Shown here piece by piece: positions 16,932-25,895 of a stretch of DNA of 64,000 bases (positions within the stretch are counted from its first letter, which is position 1; each line of letters opens with the position of its first letter). The notes beneath the pieces are model-generated. The model did no database searches. It was not told the DNA's origin and saw only the letters and a list, made by a program, of their open reading frames with translations. This stretch comes from JADHLJ01 sp038118725 (GTDB lineage: Bacteria > Pseudomonadota > Alphaproteobacteria > Thalassobaculales > Thalassobaculaceae). The stretch lies in assembly GCA_038118725.1 (NCBI GenBank), contig JAYOIK010000005.1, forward strand, positions 1 to 64,000. Reading direction: 5' to 3'. The position numbers and the translations under genes were made by a program.

Positions 16932-17080
16932 GAGGATTCCTTTCGAGGATTGTATTTCCGTGTCACCCGCGCGCGGGCCTCGGCGAAACACTACGCCCGC
17001 CACGGCGGCGGCCCAAGCCCGGTTGAGAGCGGTTCGAAAAACATCGCGGACCGGATTCGTCCCTTTCCTGACCATGCGGC

Positions 17081-17137
17081 TTGCGACCGCCCGCCGAAGT
17101 GTATACTTTCCGTGCCCTACGGTGTCAGAGAACACCG
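17081..17137 (+). promoter_or_regulatory. Possible promoter and leader hairpin of the liv operon
   Basis: A TATACT (17102-17107) lies 15 bases after TTGCGA (17081-17086); this spacing is short, so the -35 assignment is weak. Downstream, CGGTGT and ACACCG form a 6-bp stem with a 6-base loop (17120-17137) in the leader, about 27 bases before the livG ATG. The segment is the only space between the divergent SDR gene and the transporter operon. Confidence 0.35.
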
Positions 17138-17163
17138 AGGGGAAACCAAACGATAGGGTGGGC

Positions 17164-17970
17164 ATGGCCGAGTCCGCGAATGCCGGGGGAAATCCGCCGG
17201 CGGGGGAAAAAATTCTCGAAGTGCGCGACGTCGCGGTTCATTTCGGCGGGATTATCGCGCTGGATGGCATCAGCTTCGATATGCGCAAGGGCGTCATCCA
17301 AGGTTTGATCGGCCCGAACGGCGCCGGCAAGACGACCTTGTTCAATTGCCTGAGCCGTCTCTACATTCCGACTTCCGGCGACATCCTGTTCGAGGGTCAA
17401 TCGATCCTGAACACGGCGCCGCACAAGATCGCCGATATCGGTATCGGACGGACCTTTCAGAACCTGGCGCTGTTCCGCACCATGTCGGTGCTCGACAACA
17501 TCATGGTCGGCGCGCATTGCCAAAGCTCCAGCGACTTTCTCTCCAACGCGTTCCGCCTGCCTTGGGTGAGCCGCGAGGAGAAACAGCTGGAGGATCAGGC
17601 CTGGGATCTGATCGAGTATCTCGAGCTCGGCGACGTGGCGCATACGCCGGTCGGCGGCCTGCCCTTCGGTACCCAGAAGCGCGTCGAGATGGCCCGTGCC
17701 CTGGCGGCGCAACCGAAAGTGTTGTTGCTGGACGAACCGGCCGGCGGCCTCAACCACGACGAGGTCGAGGAGCTCGGCGGCCTGATCAAGCAGATCCGCG
17801 ACGACCGGCACATGACCGTGCTCCTGGTCGAGCATCACATGAGCCTGGTGATGAGCGTCTCCGATCAGGTCGTGGCGATCGATTTCGGCCGCAAGATCGG
17901 CGAAGGAACACCCGAAGAGGTGCAACAGAATCCCGAGGTTATCCGGGCGTATTTGGGCACGACGAACTGA
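17164..17970 (+). CDS. livG: Branched-chain amino acid-type ABC transporter ATPase, LivG type
   Basis: This is the first ATPase (268 aa) of a HAAT-family importer. Motifs are Walker A GLIGPNGAGKTTLFNCL, Q-loop RTFQNLALF and Walker B KVLLLDEPAGGLN. The signature region reads GGLPFGTQKRVEMARAL, so the usual LSYGxQR signature is replaced by LPFGTQKR, a LivG-like variant. The H-loop is VEHHM. The frame is open far upstream through the divergent SDR gene; ATG 17164 is chosen from the family N-terminus. The stop overlaps the livF start (TGATG). Substrates of such systems range from Leu/Ile/Val to amides, urea and aromatic acids. Confidence 0.92.
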   Translation: MAESANAGGNPPAGEKILEVRDVAVHFGGIIALDGISFDMRKGVIQGLIGPNGAGKTTLFNCLSRLYIPTSGDILFEGQSILNTAPHKIADIGIGRTFQNLALFRTMSVLDNIMVGAHCQSSSDFLSNAFRLPWVSREEKQLEDQAWDLIEYLELGDVAHTPVGGLPFGTQKRVEMARALAAQPKVLLLDEPAGGLNHDEVEELGGLIKQIRDDRHMTVLLVEHHMSLVMSVSDQVVAIDFGRKIGEGTPEEVQQNPEVIRAYLGTTN

Positions 17971-18680
17971 TGGCATTGCTCGAAGTCAACAATCTCTCCG
18001 CGTTCTACGGGCCGATCCAGGCCCTCAAGGGTATCAGCTTTTCGTTGGAGGAAGGCAGCGTCACCACCATTCTCGGCGCCAATGGCGCGGGCAAGACAAC
18101 GACCTTGCGATCGCTTTGCGGGATGGTGCGGACCGAGGGAAGCGTCGCCTATCTGGGGGATGAAATCTCCGGCAAGCCGACCGAACAAATCGTCTCCGCC
18201 GGCGTCGCCCATGTTCCGGAGGGCCGCGGCACCTTCACCCGCGTGACCACCGAGGAGAACCTCCTGCTCGGCAGCTATACGCGCCGCGACAAGCAGGCGA
18301 TGAAGGAAGACCTGGAGACGGTCTACACCTATTTTCCGCGTCTGAAGGAGCGCCGGGATCAGCAGGCAGGCACGCTTTCGGGCGGTGAGCAACAGATGCT
18401 CGCGGTCGGTCGGGCGCTGATGCTGCGTCCCAAGCTGATGCTGTTGGACGAACCGTCCTTTGGTCTGGCGCCGCTGATCGTCGAGGAGCTTTTCGGCATT
18501 CTCAAGCGGATCAACGAGCAGCAAAAAGTCAGCATGTTGCTGGTCGAGCAGAACGCCACCCTGGCGCTCAACCTTGCCGACCACGCCTATCTCCTGGAGA
18601 CCGGAAACGTGGTTATCTCCGGCACCAGCGATGAAATCGCCGCGGACGAAACCGTTCGCCGTTCCTATCTCGGCTACTAG
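17970..18680 (+). CDS. livF: Branched-chain amino acid-type ABC transporter ATPase, LivF type
   Basis: This is the second ATPase (236 aa). MALLEVNNLSAFYGPIQALK is the family-typical N-terminus, followed by Walker A GANGAGKTTTLRSL, VPEGRGTF (the LivF hallmark VPEGR), signature LSGGEQQMLAVGRALM, Walker B MLLDEPSFGLAP and VEQNA. The ATG shares bases with the livG stop (A of TGA at 17970), so translation is coupled. With livG it forms the heterodimeric motor for the LivHM permease encoded downstream. Confidence 0.95.
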   Translation: MALLEVNNLSAFYGPIQALKGISFSLEEGSVTTILGANGAGKTTTLRSLCGMVRTEGSVAYLGDEISGKPTEQIVSAGVAHVPEGRGTFTRVTTEENLLLGSYTRRDKQAMKEDLETVYTYFPRLKERRDQQAGTLSGGEQQMLAVGRALMLRPKLMLLDEPSFGLAPLIVEELFGILKRINEQQKVSMLLVEQNATLALNLADHAYLLETGNVVISGTSDEIAADETVRRSYLGY

Positions 18681-18703
18681 ACACGCGGAACCAGGCACGA
18701 ATC

Positions 18704-19576
18704 ATGGATCTCTTTCTGCAGCAAACCCTAGACGGCTTGGCGACCGGCGCGATCTACGCCTCGCTGGCGCTGGCCGTGGTGATGATCTATCAGGCCATCG
18801 ATCACTTCAATTTCGCCCAGGGCGAGATGGCGATGTTCTCGACCTTCGTTGCCTGGCAGCTGATCGCCTGGGGCATGCCCTTCTGGTTCGCCTTCCTGAT
18901 CTGCCTGGTGCTCTCGTTCATCGGCGGAATGCTGATCGAGCGGATCGTGTTCGCGCCGATCCATGATGCGCCGGTCTTGAGCCACATCGTGGTGTTTATC
19001 GCGCTGACCCTGATTTTCAACGCGTTGGCCGGGTTCATCTGGGACTTCACCATCAAGGAATTCCCGAGCCCGTTCCCGGCGAAACTGCCGTTCGAGACGA
19101 ATTTGATCGGACCGCATGAACTAGGCGTCGTGGTGATAACGCTCTTCATGCTCGGCCTGATCTACGTGTTCTTCCGCTTCACGTCGGTCGGCCTGGCCAT
19201 GCGGGCCGCCGCCGCCAACCCGATCTCCGCCGCGCTTGTCGGCATCAGCGTCAAGAAGATGCTGGCCCTCGGCTGGGGTCTGGCGGCGCTGGTCGGCGCC
19301 GTCGCGGGCATGATGATCGCGCCGAAGGTCTATCTCGAGCCAAACATGATGCTCGGCATTCTGCTCTATGGTTTCGCGGGCGCGGTCGTCGGTGGCCTTA
19401 CCAGCCCGGGCGGCGCGGTAATCGGCGGATTTCTCATGGGGGTCCTGGAGAATCTCGCCGGCACCTATGTCATCGGTAGTGAATTGAAGCTGACCTTCGC
19501 GCTTGTCGTGATCGTGGCGGTGTTGTTGTTCAAGCCGGCCGGATTGTTTGGCCGCGTGGTCGTGCAGAGGGTTTGA
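18704..19576 (+). CDS. livH: Branched-chain amino acid-type ABC transporter permease, LivH type
   Basis: This inner-membrane permease (290 aa) is highly hydrophobic with about eight helices. It begins with DLFLQQTLDGLATGAIYASL, a very common LivH start. It contains the NFAQGEMAMF segment, the GLAMRAAAANPISAALVGI cytoplasmic coupling region, and GFAGAVVGGLTSPGGAVIGG, which is conserved in this family. It lies 23 bases after livF and 3 bases before livM. Length matches the family, and no irregularity is seen. Confidence 0.94.
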   Translation: MDLFLQQTLDGLATGAIYASLALAVVMIYQAIDHFNFAQGEMAMFSTFVAWQLIAWGMPFWFAFLICLVLSFIGGMLIERIVFAPIHDAPVLSHIVVFIALTLIFNALAGFIWDFTIKEFPSPFPAKLPFETNLIGPHELGVVVITLFMLGLIYVFFRFTSVGLAMRAAAANPISAALVGISVKKMLALGWGLAALVGAVAGMMIAPKVYLEPNMMLGILLYGFAGAVVGGLTSPGGAVIGGFLMGVLENLAGTYVIGSELKLTFALVVIVAVLLFKPAGLFGRVVVQRV

Positions 19577-19579
19577 TCG

Positions 19580-20638
19580 ATGGCGAGTTTGGATCAACAA
19601 GCGCCTGCTTCCCGGGCCAATCCGGCGGACAGCTATGAGCTCTACGGCGTCAAGCTACCGGCGCTTCGCATGTGGGCGATCCTGATCGGGATCTTCCTGG
19701 CCCTGGTTCTGCCGCTCGTGGTTTCCAATTTCGCGGTTTTCCAGATGACCCAGGTCCTGGTTTACGCGATCGCGGTGCTCGGCCTGAATCTTCTGACCGG
19801 CTATAACGGGCAATTCTCGCTGGGACACAGCGCGTTCTACGCCCTCGGCGCCTATACCGCGGCGATCATGATCGACCGCTACGATTTCGCGTTATATTGG
19901 ACCATCATCCCCGCCGGGATCATCTGCTTCATCGGTGGCTTCCTCTTTGGACTTCCGGCCTTGCGCCTGGACGGACTTTATCTGGCGCTGGCGACCTTCG
20001 CGCTGGCCGTCGCGACGCCTCAACTGCTGAAATACGAGCATTTCGAGGAGTTCACCGGCGGCGTCCAGGGCATCGACGTGTTCAAGCCGGACTCTCCGGT
20101 TGAATGGCTGAACGCGGACCAGTTCCTGTATTACTTTGTGCTGTTCTGCGGGGTGCTTTTGATCATCGGCGCGTGGAATCTGGTACGCGGGCGGACCGGT
20201 CGGGCGATGATCGCGATTCGCGACAACCCCATCGCCGCCAAGACCATGGGGATCAACACCTCGCTGTACAAATCGACAACCTTCGGCGTCAGCGGCGCCT
20301 ATACCGGCATGGCCGGAGCCCTGGGCGCGATCGTGGCGGAGTATGTCGCGCCGGACAGCTTCACCTTCTTCCTCGCGGTCTGGTTCCTGGTCGGCATGGT
20401 CGTGGGCGGCCTGGCGTCGATCCCGGCGGCCATCGCGGGCGGCATTTTCATTCTCTATATGCCAAACGTTTCGGAATGGGTGATCGCGCAGTTCTTCGGC
20501 AATGATCCGAGCGCCAAGGCCTTGATCTGGGTGGCTTTCGGGCTGTTCCTGATCTTCACCGTCTATGTGGTGCCGAACGGTCTGGCCGGCTTGATACGGC
20601 GTTTTGTCGTCATGTTCGCGCGCCGTCCGGGAGAATGA
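19580..20638 (+). CDS. livM: Branched-chain amino acid-type ABC transporter permease, LivM type
   Basis: This is the second permease (352 aa). After a soluble N-terminal tail of about 30 residues it has some nine hydrophobic helices. Hallmarks are LNLLTGYNGQFSLGHSAFYA (LivM signature with GQxSLGH), FGLPALRLDGLYLALATFAL and the cytoplasmic loop GRAMIAIRDNPIAAKTMGIN. It starts 3 bases after livH and is followed, after a 110-base gap, by the binding-protein gene. The substrate is not decidable from the permease. Confidence 0.94.
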   Translation: MASLDQQAPASRANPADSYELYGVKLPALRMWAILIGIFLALVLPLVVSNFAVFQMTQVLVYAIAVLGLNLLTGYNGQFSLGHSAFYALGAYTAAIMIDRYDFALYWTIIPAGIICFIGGFLFGLPALRLDGLYLALATFALAVATPQLLKYEHFEEFTGGVQGIDVFKPDSPVEWLNADQFLYYFVLFCGVLLIIGAWNLVRGRTGRAMIAIRDNPIAAKTMGINTSLYKSTTFGVSGAYTGMAGALGAIVAEYVAPDSFTFFLAVWFLVGMVVGGLASIPAAIAGGIFILYMPNVSEWVIAQFFGNDPSAKALIWVAFGLFLIFTVYVVPNGLAGLIRRFVVMFARRPGE

Positions 20639-20748
20639 AGGCCCGGTGATTGCCGGGGTGATTGGACACCGCGCCCAGGATCATTAATACTTCAAACAGA
20701 GTCCTAAAAACCGACCAAAAACCAAAACGGACCATCAGGGAGAAGCAC

Positions 20749-21960
20749 ATGAAAACCACGCACCTCATGACCACGGTGGCCGCCGCCACCCTGGCGCTTG
20801 GGATCGGCGCGGCCTCGGCGGCGAACGCCCCGGGTGTCACCGATACCGAGATCAAGATCGGCAACACCAACCCGTATAGCGGCCCGGCTTCGTCCTACGG
20901 CACCATCGGCAAGTCCGTCGGCGCCTGCTGGAACAAGGTCAATGCCGAGGGCGGCATCAATGGTCGCAAGATCAACTGGATCTCCTATGACGACGGCTAT
21001 AGCCCGCCGAAGACCAAGGAGCAGATCCGTAAACTGCTGGAGCGCGACGAGGTCGCCTTCACCTTCCAGACCTTGGGCACGCCCACCAACTCGGCGGTCC
21101 ACCAATACATGAACAAGAAGAAGGTCCCGCACCTCTTCGTCGCCACCGGCGCCACCAAATGGGGTCAGCCGAAGAAGTTCCCGTGGACCATCGGCTGGCA
21201 GCCGAACTATCAGACGGTCGGCGCGATTTTCGGCAACTACATCCTGCAAAATCACCCGAACGGCAAGGTCGCGATCATCAACCAGAACGATGATTACGGA
21301 AAGGACTATGTCATCGGCATGCAGCAGGCGATGGGCGACAAGTTCGACAAGCTCGTCGTCAAGCGCGAGACCTACGAGGTGACCGACCCGACCATCGACA
21401 GCCAGATCGTCAGCCTGGCGAATAGCGGCGCCGATGTGTTCGTGAACATTTCGATCCCGAAATTCGCCGCCCAGGCGATCAAGAAGATGGCGGCGATCGG
21501 CTGGAAGCCGGTCCACCTTCTGAACGACGTCGCGGCGTCGATCAAGTCGACCTACACGCCGGCCGGCCTGGAAAACTCCAAGGGCATCATCTCGGTGGAC
21601 TTCTACAAGGATCCGAACGACCCGCAATGGGCTGATGATCCCGAGACCAAGGAATGGCACGCCTTCATGGACAAGTACTATCCGGATGGCGACAAGGCGA
21701 ACAAGTTCAACGCCTATGGCTGGGCCGTCTGCCACACCATGATCGCGGTGCTTAAACAAGCCGGCGACGATCTCTCTCGCGAGAACATCATGAAAGAGGT
21801 CGCGAACCTGAAGGAAGTGAAGATCCCGATGCTGCTCCCCGGCATGTTTGTCGACACCAGCCCGACGGACTTCTTCCCGCTCGAGCAGATGCAGATGATC
21901 CGTTTCGACGGTGAGCGGAACGTGCTGTTCGGCCCGCTGATCAGCGCCGAGACCGAATAA
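20749..21960 (+). CDS. Branched-chain amino acid-type ABC transporter substrate-binding protein
   Basis: This is the periplasmic Leu/Ile/Val-binding-protein-like receptor (403 aa) of the Liv-type system. ATG 20749 is preferred because AGGGAG lies 6 bases upstream and the product then starts MKTTHLMTTVAAATLALGIG, a signal peptide cleaved near ASAANA. Family features include VTDTEIKIGNTNPYSGPASS, the VNAEGGINGRKI segment and VAIINQNDDYGKDYV. The long 5' region (20639-20748) contains no obvious promoter. It is unusual that the binding protein is last in the operon; a strong terminator follows. Confidence 0.93.
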   Translation: MKTTHLMTTVAAATLALGIGAASAANAPGVTDTEIKIGNTNPYSGPASSYGTIGKSVGACWNKVNAEGGINGRKINWISYDDGYSPPKTKEQIRKLLERDEVAFTFQTLGTPTNSAVHQYMNKKKVPHLFVATGATKWGQPKKFPWTIGWQPNYQTVGAIFGNYILQNHPNGKVAIINQNDDYGKDYVIGMQQAMGDKFDKLVVKRETYEVTDPTIDSQIVSLANSGADVFVNISIPKFAAQAIKKMAAIGWKPVHLLNDVAASIKSTYTPAGLENSKGIISVDFYKDPNDPQWADDPETKEWHAFMDKYYPDGDKANKFNAYGWAVCHTMIAVLKQAGDDLSRENIMKEVANLKEVKIPMLLPGMFVDTSPTDFFPLEQMQMIRFDGERNVLFGPLISAETE

Positions 21961-22281
21961 GTCTCAAGACCACAACGAACTCAAAGGGCCGCCGGGTATT
22001 CCAGCGGCCCTTTTTTCGTCCGCGCCCGGTATGGTGTCGGGCAAATCATGGCCGAAATCCGCGATCGAAGTTGAAATCATCGCCCCGAGGCGATAAATAC
22101 CAGCCAGCTTTGGAATTTCCGAAACGGGCGTCATGTATTTTTCGACACCAGTGACTAGCTAGCCGCCTTGGCCTTGCCGGGCCCAGGCGGCGGATCCGAG
22201 ACGGCCCGGCTATGCCGGCGCCGCGAACGGCATTTCCGAGAACTCCATATCGCTAGCCCGTTTCGTCGAGAGGACGACCCA
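21961..22281. other. Intergenic region between the liv operon and thrS
   Basis: This 321-base stretch contains the rho-independent terminator at 21983-22016. The remainder (22017-22281) is the thrS leader, with GC-rich short dyads around 22155-22200. I see no T-box, tRNA or open frame that I would support. Confidence 0.6.
21983..22016 (+). terminator. Rho-independent terminator of the liv operon
   Basis: GGGCCGC (21986-21992) pairs with GCGGCCC (22004-22010) around an 11-base loop. The stem is preceded by AAA and followed by six T residues (22011-22016). It lies 22 bases after the binding-protein stop codon and is the clearest intrinsic terminator in the window. Confidence 0.92.
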
Positions 22282-24195
22282 ATGCCCAACATTACCCTGC
22301 CGGACGGAAGCGTCCGTAGTTTCGATAAACCCGTCAGCGGCGCCGAACTGGCCGCCGATATCGGCCCCGGTCTCGCCAAGGCGGCGATGATGGTGGTCGT
22401 CGATGGCGAGGAGCGTGACCTGTCCCGCCCGATCGAGAATGACGCCCAGGTATCCATCGTCACCCGGCGCGACGAGGCGGCGCTGGAGCTGATCCGCCAC
22501 GACACGGCTCATGTCATGGCCGAGGCGGTGCTGGAGCTGTTTCCCGAGGCCCAGGTCACCATCGGCCCGGCGATCGAGAACGGCTTCTACTACGACTTTT
22601 ATCGCGAAACCCCGTTCACGCCGGATGACCTCGCGGTTATCGAAAAGCGCATGCATGAGATCGTCGACCGTGACGAGGAAATCGTCCGCGAGGTCTGGAG
22701 CCGCGACGAGGCGGTCGAGCACTACAAACAAGTGAACGAGCCCTTCAAGGTAGAGCTCGTCGAGACGATCCCGGCGGATGAGCGGATCTCGTTCTATCGC
22801 CAGGGCAACTTCCTGGATCTCTGCCGGGGCCCGCACGTGCCCTCGACCAAGCATATCGGCCATGCCTTCAAGCTGATGAATCTGGCGGGCGCCTACTGGC
22901 GTGGCGATTCAAAACGCCCGATGCTGCAACGGATCTACGGCACCGCCTGGGCCGACGAAAAGCAGCTCAAGGCCTATCTTCACATGCTGGAGGAGGCGGA
23001 GAAGCGCGACCATCGCCGTCTCGGGCGCGAGTTGGACCTGTTCCATCTCCAGGAAGAGGCGGTGGGCTCGATCTTCTGGCACCCCAAGGGCTGGACGCTG
23101 TACCGCGAGATCGAAAAACATGTCCGACGCCGTCTCGAGGCCGGCGGCTACGAGGAAGTGAAGACCCCCCAGCTTGTCGACCGCGCGCTCTGGGAGGCCT
23201 CCGGGCATTGGGAGAAGTTCCGCGAGAACATGTTCGTCGCCGAAAGCGAGGATGACCGCACTTTCGCGCTTAAGCCGATGAATTGCCCTGGCCATGTCCA
23301 GATCTACAAGCAGGGCATCAAGAGCTATCGCGATCTGCCTCTGCGCATGGCCGAGTTCGGTTCCTGCCACCGCAATGAGCCGTCCGGCGCGCTGCACGGC
23401 ATCATGCGGGTCCGCGCCTTCACCCAGGACGACGCTCATATCTTCTGCGCCGAGGATCAGATCACCGCGGAGAGCATCGTTTTCTGTGACCTGCTGCGCA
23501 AGATCTACAAGGATTTCGGCTTCGAGGACATCCATGTGAAATTCTCGGATCGGCCGGAGGTCCGGGCCGGCGACGACGCCACCTGGGATCGGGCCGAGGC
23601 GGCCCTGATGGATTCCTGCAAGGCGGCGGGGCTGGAAACCACCTTGAACCCGGGCGAAGGCGCGTTCTATGGGCCGAAGCTCGAATTCGTGCTCCGCGAC
23701 GCCATCGGGCGTGACTGGCAATGCGGCACCCTTCAGGTTGATTTCGTCCTGCCGGAGCGGCTCGACGCGACCTATGTCGCCGAGGATGGCTCGCGCCGGC
23801 GGCCGGTCATGCTGCACCGGGCGATCCTGGGATCGATGGAGCGCTGGATCGGCATTCTGATCGAGCAGTATTCCGGGCGCTTTCCGCTCTGGCTATCGCC
23901 GGTCCAGGGCGTGGTGGCGACCATCACCAATGACGCCGACGGCTACGCGGACAAGGTGCTGGAGGCTTGCAAGGCGGCGGGACTGCGCTTCGGCAAGGAC
24001 GTTCGCAACGAAAAGATCAACTATAAGATCCGCGAACATAGTCAGGCGAAAATCCCGGCGATCCTGGTGGTTGGCGCCCGCGAGGCCGAGGAAGGCACCG
24101 TCGCGATCCGCCGACTTGGCGGCAAGCAGCAAGAAATCCTTGCGCTTGACGAAGCCATTCATAGACTACGGGAAGAGGCGACTCCTCCGGCTTGA
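22282..24195 (+). CDS. thrS: Threonyl-tRNA synthetase
   Basis: This class II aminoacyl-tRNA synthetase (637 aa) charges tRNA-Thr. It has an N-terminal TGS domain (ITLPDGSVRSFDKPVSGAEL), the editing domain with RHDTAHVMAEAV near residue 75 (HxxxH), and a catalytic core with MNCPGHVQIYKQGIKSYRDL (zinc Cys) and the motif 2 region FGSCHRNEPSGALHGIMRVR. A C-terminal anticodon-binding domain follows. ATG 22282 gives the family-typical start; the frame is open to 22168 but that extension is not conserved-looking. It is followed by infC, a common bacterial gene order. Confidence 0.97.
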   Translation: MPNITLPDGSVRSFDKPVSGAELAADIGPGLAKAAMMVVVDGEERDLSRPIENDAQVSIVTRRDEAALELIRHDTAHVMAEAVLELFPEAQVTIGPAIENGFYYDFYRETPFTPDDLAVIEKRMHEIVDRDEEIVREVWSRDEAVEHYKQVNEPFKVELVETIPADERISFYRQGNFLDLCRGPHVPSTKHIGHAFKLMNLAGAYWRGDSKRPMLQRIYGTAWADEKQLKAYLHMLEEAEKRDHRRLGRELDLFHLQEEAVGSIFWHPKGWTLYREIEKHVRRRLEAGGYEEVKTPQLVDRALWEASGHWEKFRENMFVAESEDDRTFALKPMNCPGHVQIYKQGIKSYRDLPLRMAEFGSCHRNEPSGALHGIMRVRAFTQDDAHIFCAEDQITAESIVFCDLLRKIYKDFGFEDIHVKFSDRPEVRAGDDATWDRAEAALMDSCKAAGLETTLNPGEGAFYGPKLEFVLRDAIGRDWQCGTLQVDFVLPERLDATYVAEDGSRRRPVMLHRAILGSMERWIGILIEQYSGRFPLWLSPVQGVVATITNDADGYADKVLEACKAAGLRFGKDVRNEKINYKIREHSQAKIPAILVVGAREAEEGTVAIRRLGGKQQEILALDEAIHRLREEATPPA

Positions 24196-24230
24196 GGATC
24201 GGACCTCGAAGATACGCAACGTGAACCGAC

Positions 24231-24247
24231 AAAGGAGGCGTTAGATC
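24231..24247 (+). promoter_or_regulatory. Ribosome site and AUC start codon of infC
   Basis: AAAGGAGG (24231-24238) is a near-perfect Shine-Dalgarno sequence. The first ATG of the infC frame is 21 bases downstream, too far, whereas an in-frame ATC at 24245-24247 lies exactly 6 bases away. infC is the classic gene with non-canonical starts (AUU in E. coli), used for autoregulation by IF-3. The spacing therefore argues for an AUC start here. Confidence 0.78.
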
Positions 24248-24781
24248 GCCAGGCCACCAATGAATCACCAGCCGGTCAAGGATGGCCCGCGGGTGAATCG
24301 CGACATTACATCGATCGAAGTTCGCTGCATCGCTCCGGACGGAGAGCAGCTTGGAGTCATGAAAACCTTCGCGGCCCTGGCCGAGGCGGAGAATCACGGG
24401 CTCGATCTCGTGGAGGTATCGCCGAACGCCGACCCGCCGGTCTGCAAGATCCTCGACTATGGGAAATTCAAATACGAAGCCCAGAAGAAGAAGAACGAGG
24501 CCAAGAAGAAACAGCGGGTGATCGAGGTCAAGGAGATCAAGCTGCGTCCGAATATCGACGAGCATGACTATCAGGTCAAAATGCGCAACGTGAACAAGTT
24601 CCTGAACGAAGGGGACAAGGTCAAGGTCACCCTGCGCTTCAGGGGCCGCGAGATGGCGCATCAGGATCTCGGTGTGGCGGTCTTGAATCGGGTCAAGGGA
24701 GATACCGAGGAAATCGCCAAGGTCGAGGCCTTCCCGCGCCTCGAAGGCCGTCAGATGGTCATGGTGATCGCGCCGAAGTAA
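24245..24781 (+). CDS. infC: Translation initiation factor IF-3
   Basis: IF-3 (178 aa from the AUC start, 173 aa from ATG 24260) binds the 30S subunit and monitors start-codon choice. The start region reads ARPPMNHQPVKDGPRVNRDI, followed by the N-domain with VEVSPNADPPVCKILDYGKF, a Lys-rich linker (KKKNEAKKKQRVIEVKEIK) and the C-domain with FLNEGDKVKVTLRFRGREMA. The AUC start is inferred from the strong ribosome site at 24231-24238. It lies 49 bases after thrS. The usual downstream rpmI-rplT pair is absent, and hemH follows instead. Confidence 0.95.
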   Translation: MARPPMNHQPVKDGPRVNRDITSIEVRCIAPDGEQLGVMKTFAALAEAENHGLDLVEVSPNADPPVCKILDYGKFKYEAQKKKNEAKKKQRVIEVKEIKLRPNIDEHDYQVKMRNVNKFLNEGDKVKVTLRFRGREMAHQDLGVAVLNRVKGDTEEIAKVEAFPRLEGRQMVMVIAPK

Positions 24782-24836
24782 GCCCGGCCCTGCCCGCTGG
24801 AATACCGTGCCGGGTCGCGGGAACATGGAGTTTCGG

Positions 24837-25871
24837 ATGTCCTTGCGACCGGTGAACCACCCCGATATTCCGGATGAGCGAACCGGCGTGCTGCTGATCA
24901 ATCTCGGCACGCCGGACGCGACGGATTTCTGGTCGGTTCGCCGCTATCTCAAGGAATTTCTCTCGGACCCCCGGGTGATCGAGGTGAACCGCGTGCTCTG
25001 GTGGGGCATTCTAAATCTGATCATTCTGAACATTCGTCCCGGGATCGCCGGCAAGGCCTATCGCGAGATCTGGGATACCGAAACCGACGAGTCGCCGCTA
25101 CGCCGATATACCCGCGAGCAAGCGGTCGGTCTCGGCGCGCGCCTCGAGGCGGCGGGCCATGGCTTGGACGTGGACTGGGCGATGCGCTACGGCAACCCGT
25201 CCATCGCCGACAAGCTGGAGGCGATGCGCGCGCGCGGGTGCCGCAAGATCCTGCTCGTCGCGCTCTATCCGCAATACAGCGCCACCACCACCGCGACCGC
25301 CTATGACAAGGCTTTCGCGGCACTGACCAAAATGCGTTGGCAGCCGGCGGTACGCACGACCCCGGCTTATCCCGACGCGCCTCGATATATCGAGGCCTTG
25401 GCGAAAACGACACGGGCGCATCTCGCGGGCCTGGATTGGGAGCCGGATGTTCTGCTCGCTTCGTTCCACGGCCTGCCCAAGCGATATTTCGACGCCGGCG
25501 ATCCCTATTACTGTCACTGCGCGCTGACCACGCGGCTTCTGTCCGAGGCGCTGGGCTGGCCCGACGGCAAGGTCCGGCTGGCCTTTCAATCGCGGTTCGG
25601 GCGCGAGGAATGGCTGAAGCCGTATATGCAAGAAGTGATGGCGGAGTTGCCCGGCGAGGGCGTCAAACGGGTCGCCGTCATCTCTCCGGGCTTCGTGTCC
25701 GACTGCGTGGAGACCCTGGAGGAAGTCGCGATCGGTTTGCGAGAAACCTTCTTGGAGGCCGGCGGCGAGCAATTCAGCTATATTCCCTGTCTCAACGCAG
25801 GCGAGGACGGTTTGGACGTGCTCGAGGCGGTGGTGGTAAAGGAACTCGGAGGGTGGCTGGCGGAGGCTTAG
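24837..25871 (+). CDS. hemH: Ferrochelatase
   Basis: HemH inserts Fe(II) into protoporphyrin IX, the last step of protoheme synthesis. The 344-aa product has GVLLINLGTPDATDFWSVRR near the N-terminus, the catalytic His region LASFHGLPKRYFDAGDPYYC, and FVSDCVETLEEV with the conserved Glu. GTG 24807, ATG 24825 and ATG 24837 are all in frame; 24837 is chosen because GGAG at 24827-24830 is 6 bases upstream. It lies about 55 bases after infC on the same strand. Confidence 0.95.
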   Translation: MSLRPVNHPDIPDERTGVLLINLGTPDATDFWSVRRYLKEFLSDPRVIEVNRVLWWGILNLIILNIRPGIAGKAYREIWDTETDESPLRRYTREQAVGLGARLEAAGHGLDVDWAMRYGNPSIADKLEAMRARGCRKILLVALYPQYSATTTATAYDKAFAALTKMRWQPAVRTTPAYPDAPRYIEALAKTTRAHLAGLDWEPDVLLASFHGLPKRYFDAGDPYYCHCALTTRLLSEALGWPDGKVRLAFQSRFGREEWLKPYMQEVMAELPGEGVKRVAVISPGFVSDCVETLEEVAIGLRETFLEAGGEQFSYIPCLNAGEDGLDVLEAVVVKELGGWLAEA

Positions 25872-25895
25872 GCGATTTGCTGCCGTAACGACATC

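Noticed and set aside
16002..17156. Plus-strand frame of 384 codons over the SDR gene
   Set aside because: Only its first 45 or so codons may belong to the decayed gene; the rest is antisense to the SDR gene.
22017..22281. T-box or tRNA-like structure before thrS
   Set aside because: No T-box consensus or tRNA cloverleaf could be recognised in the GC-rich leader.
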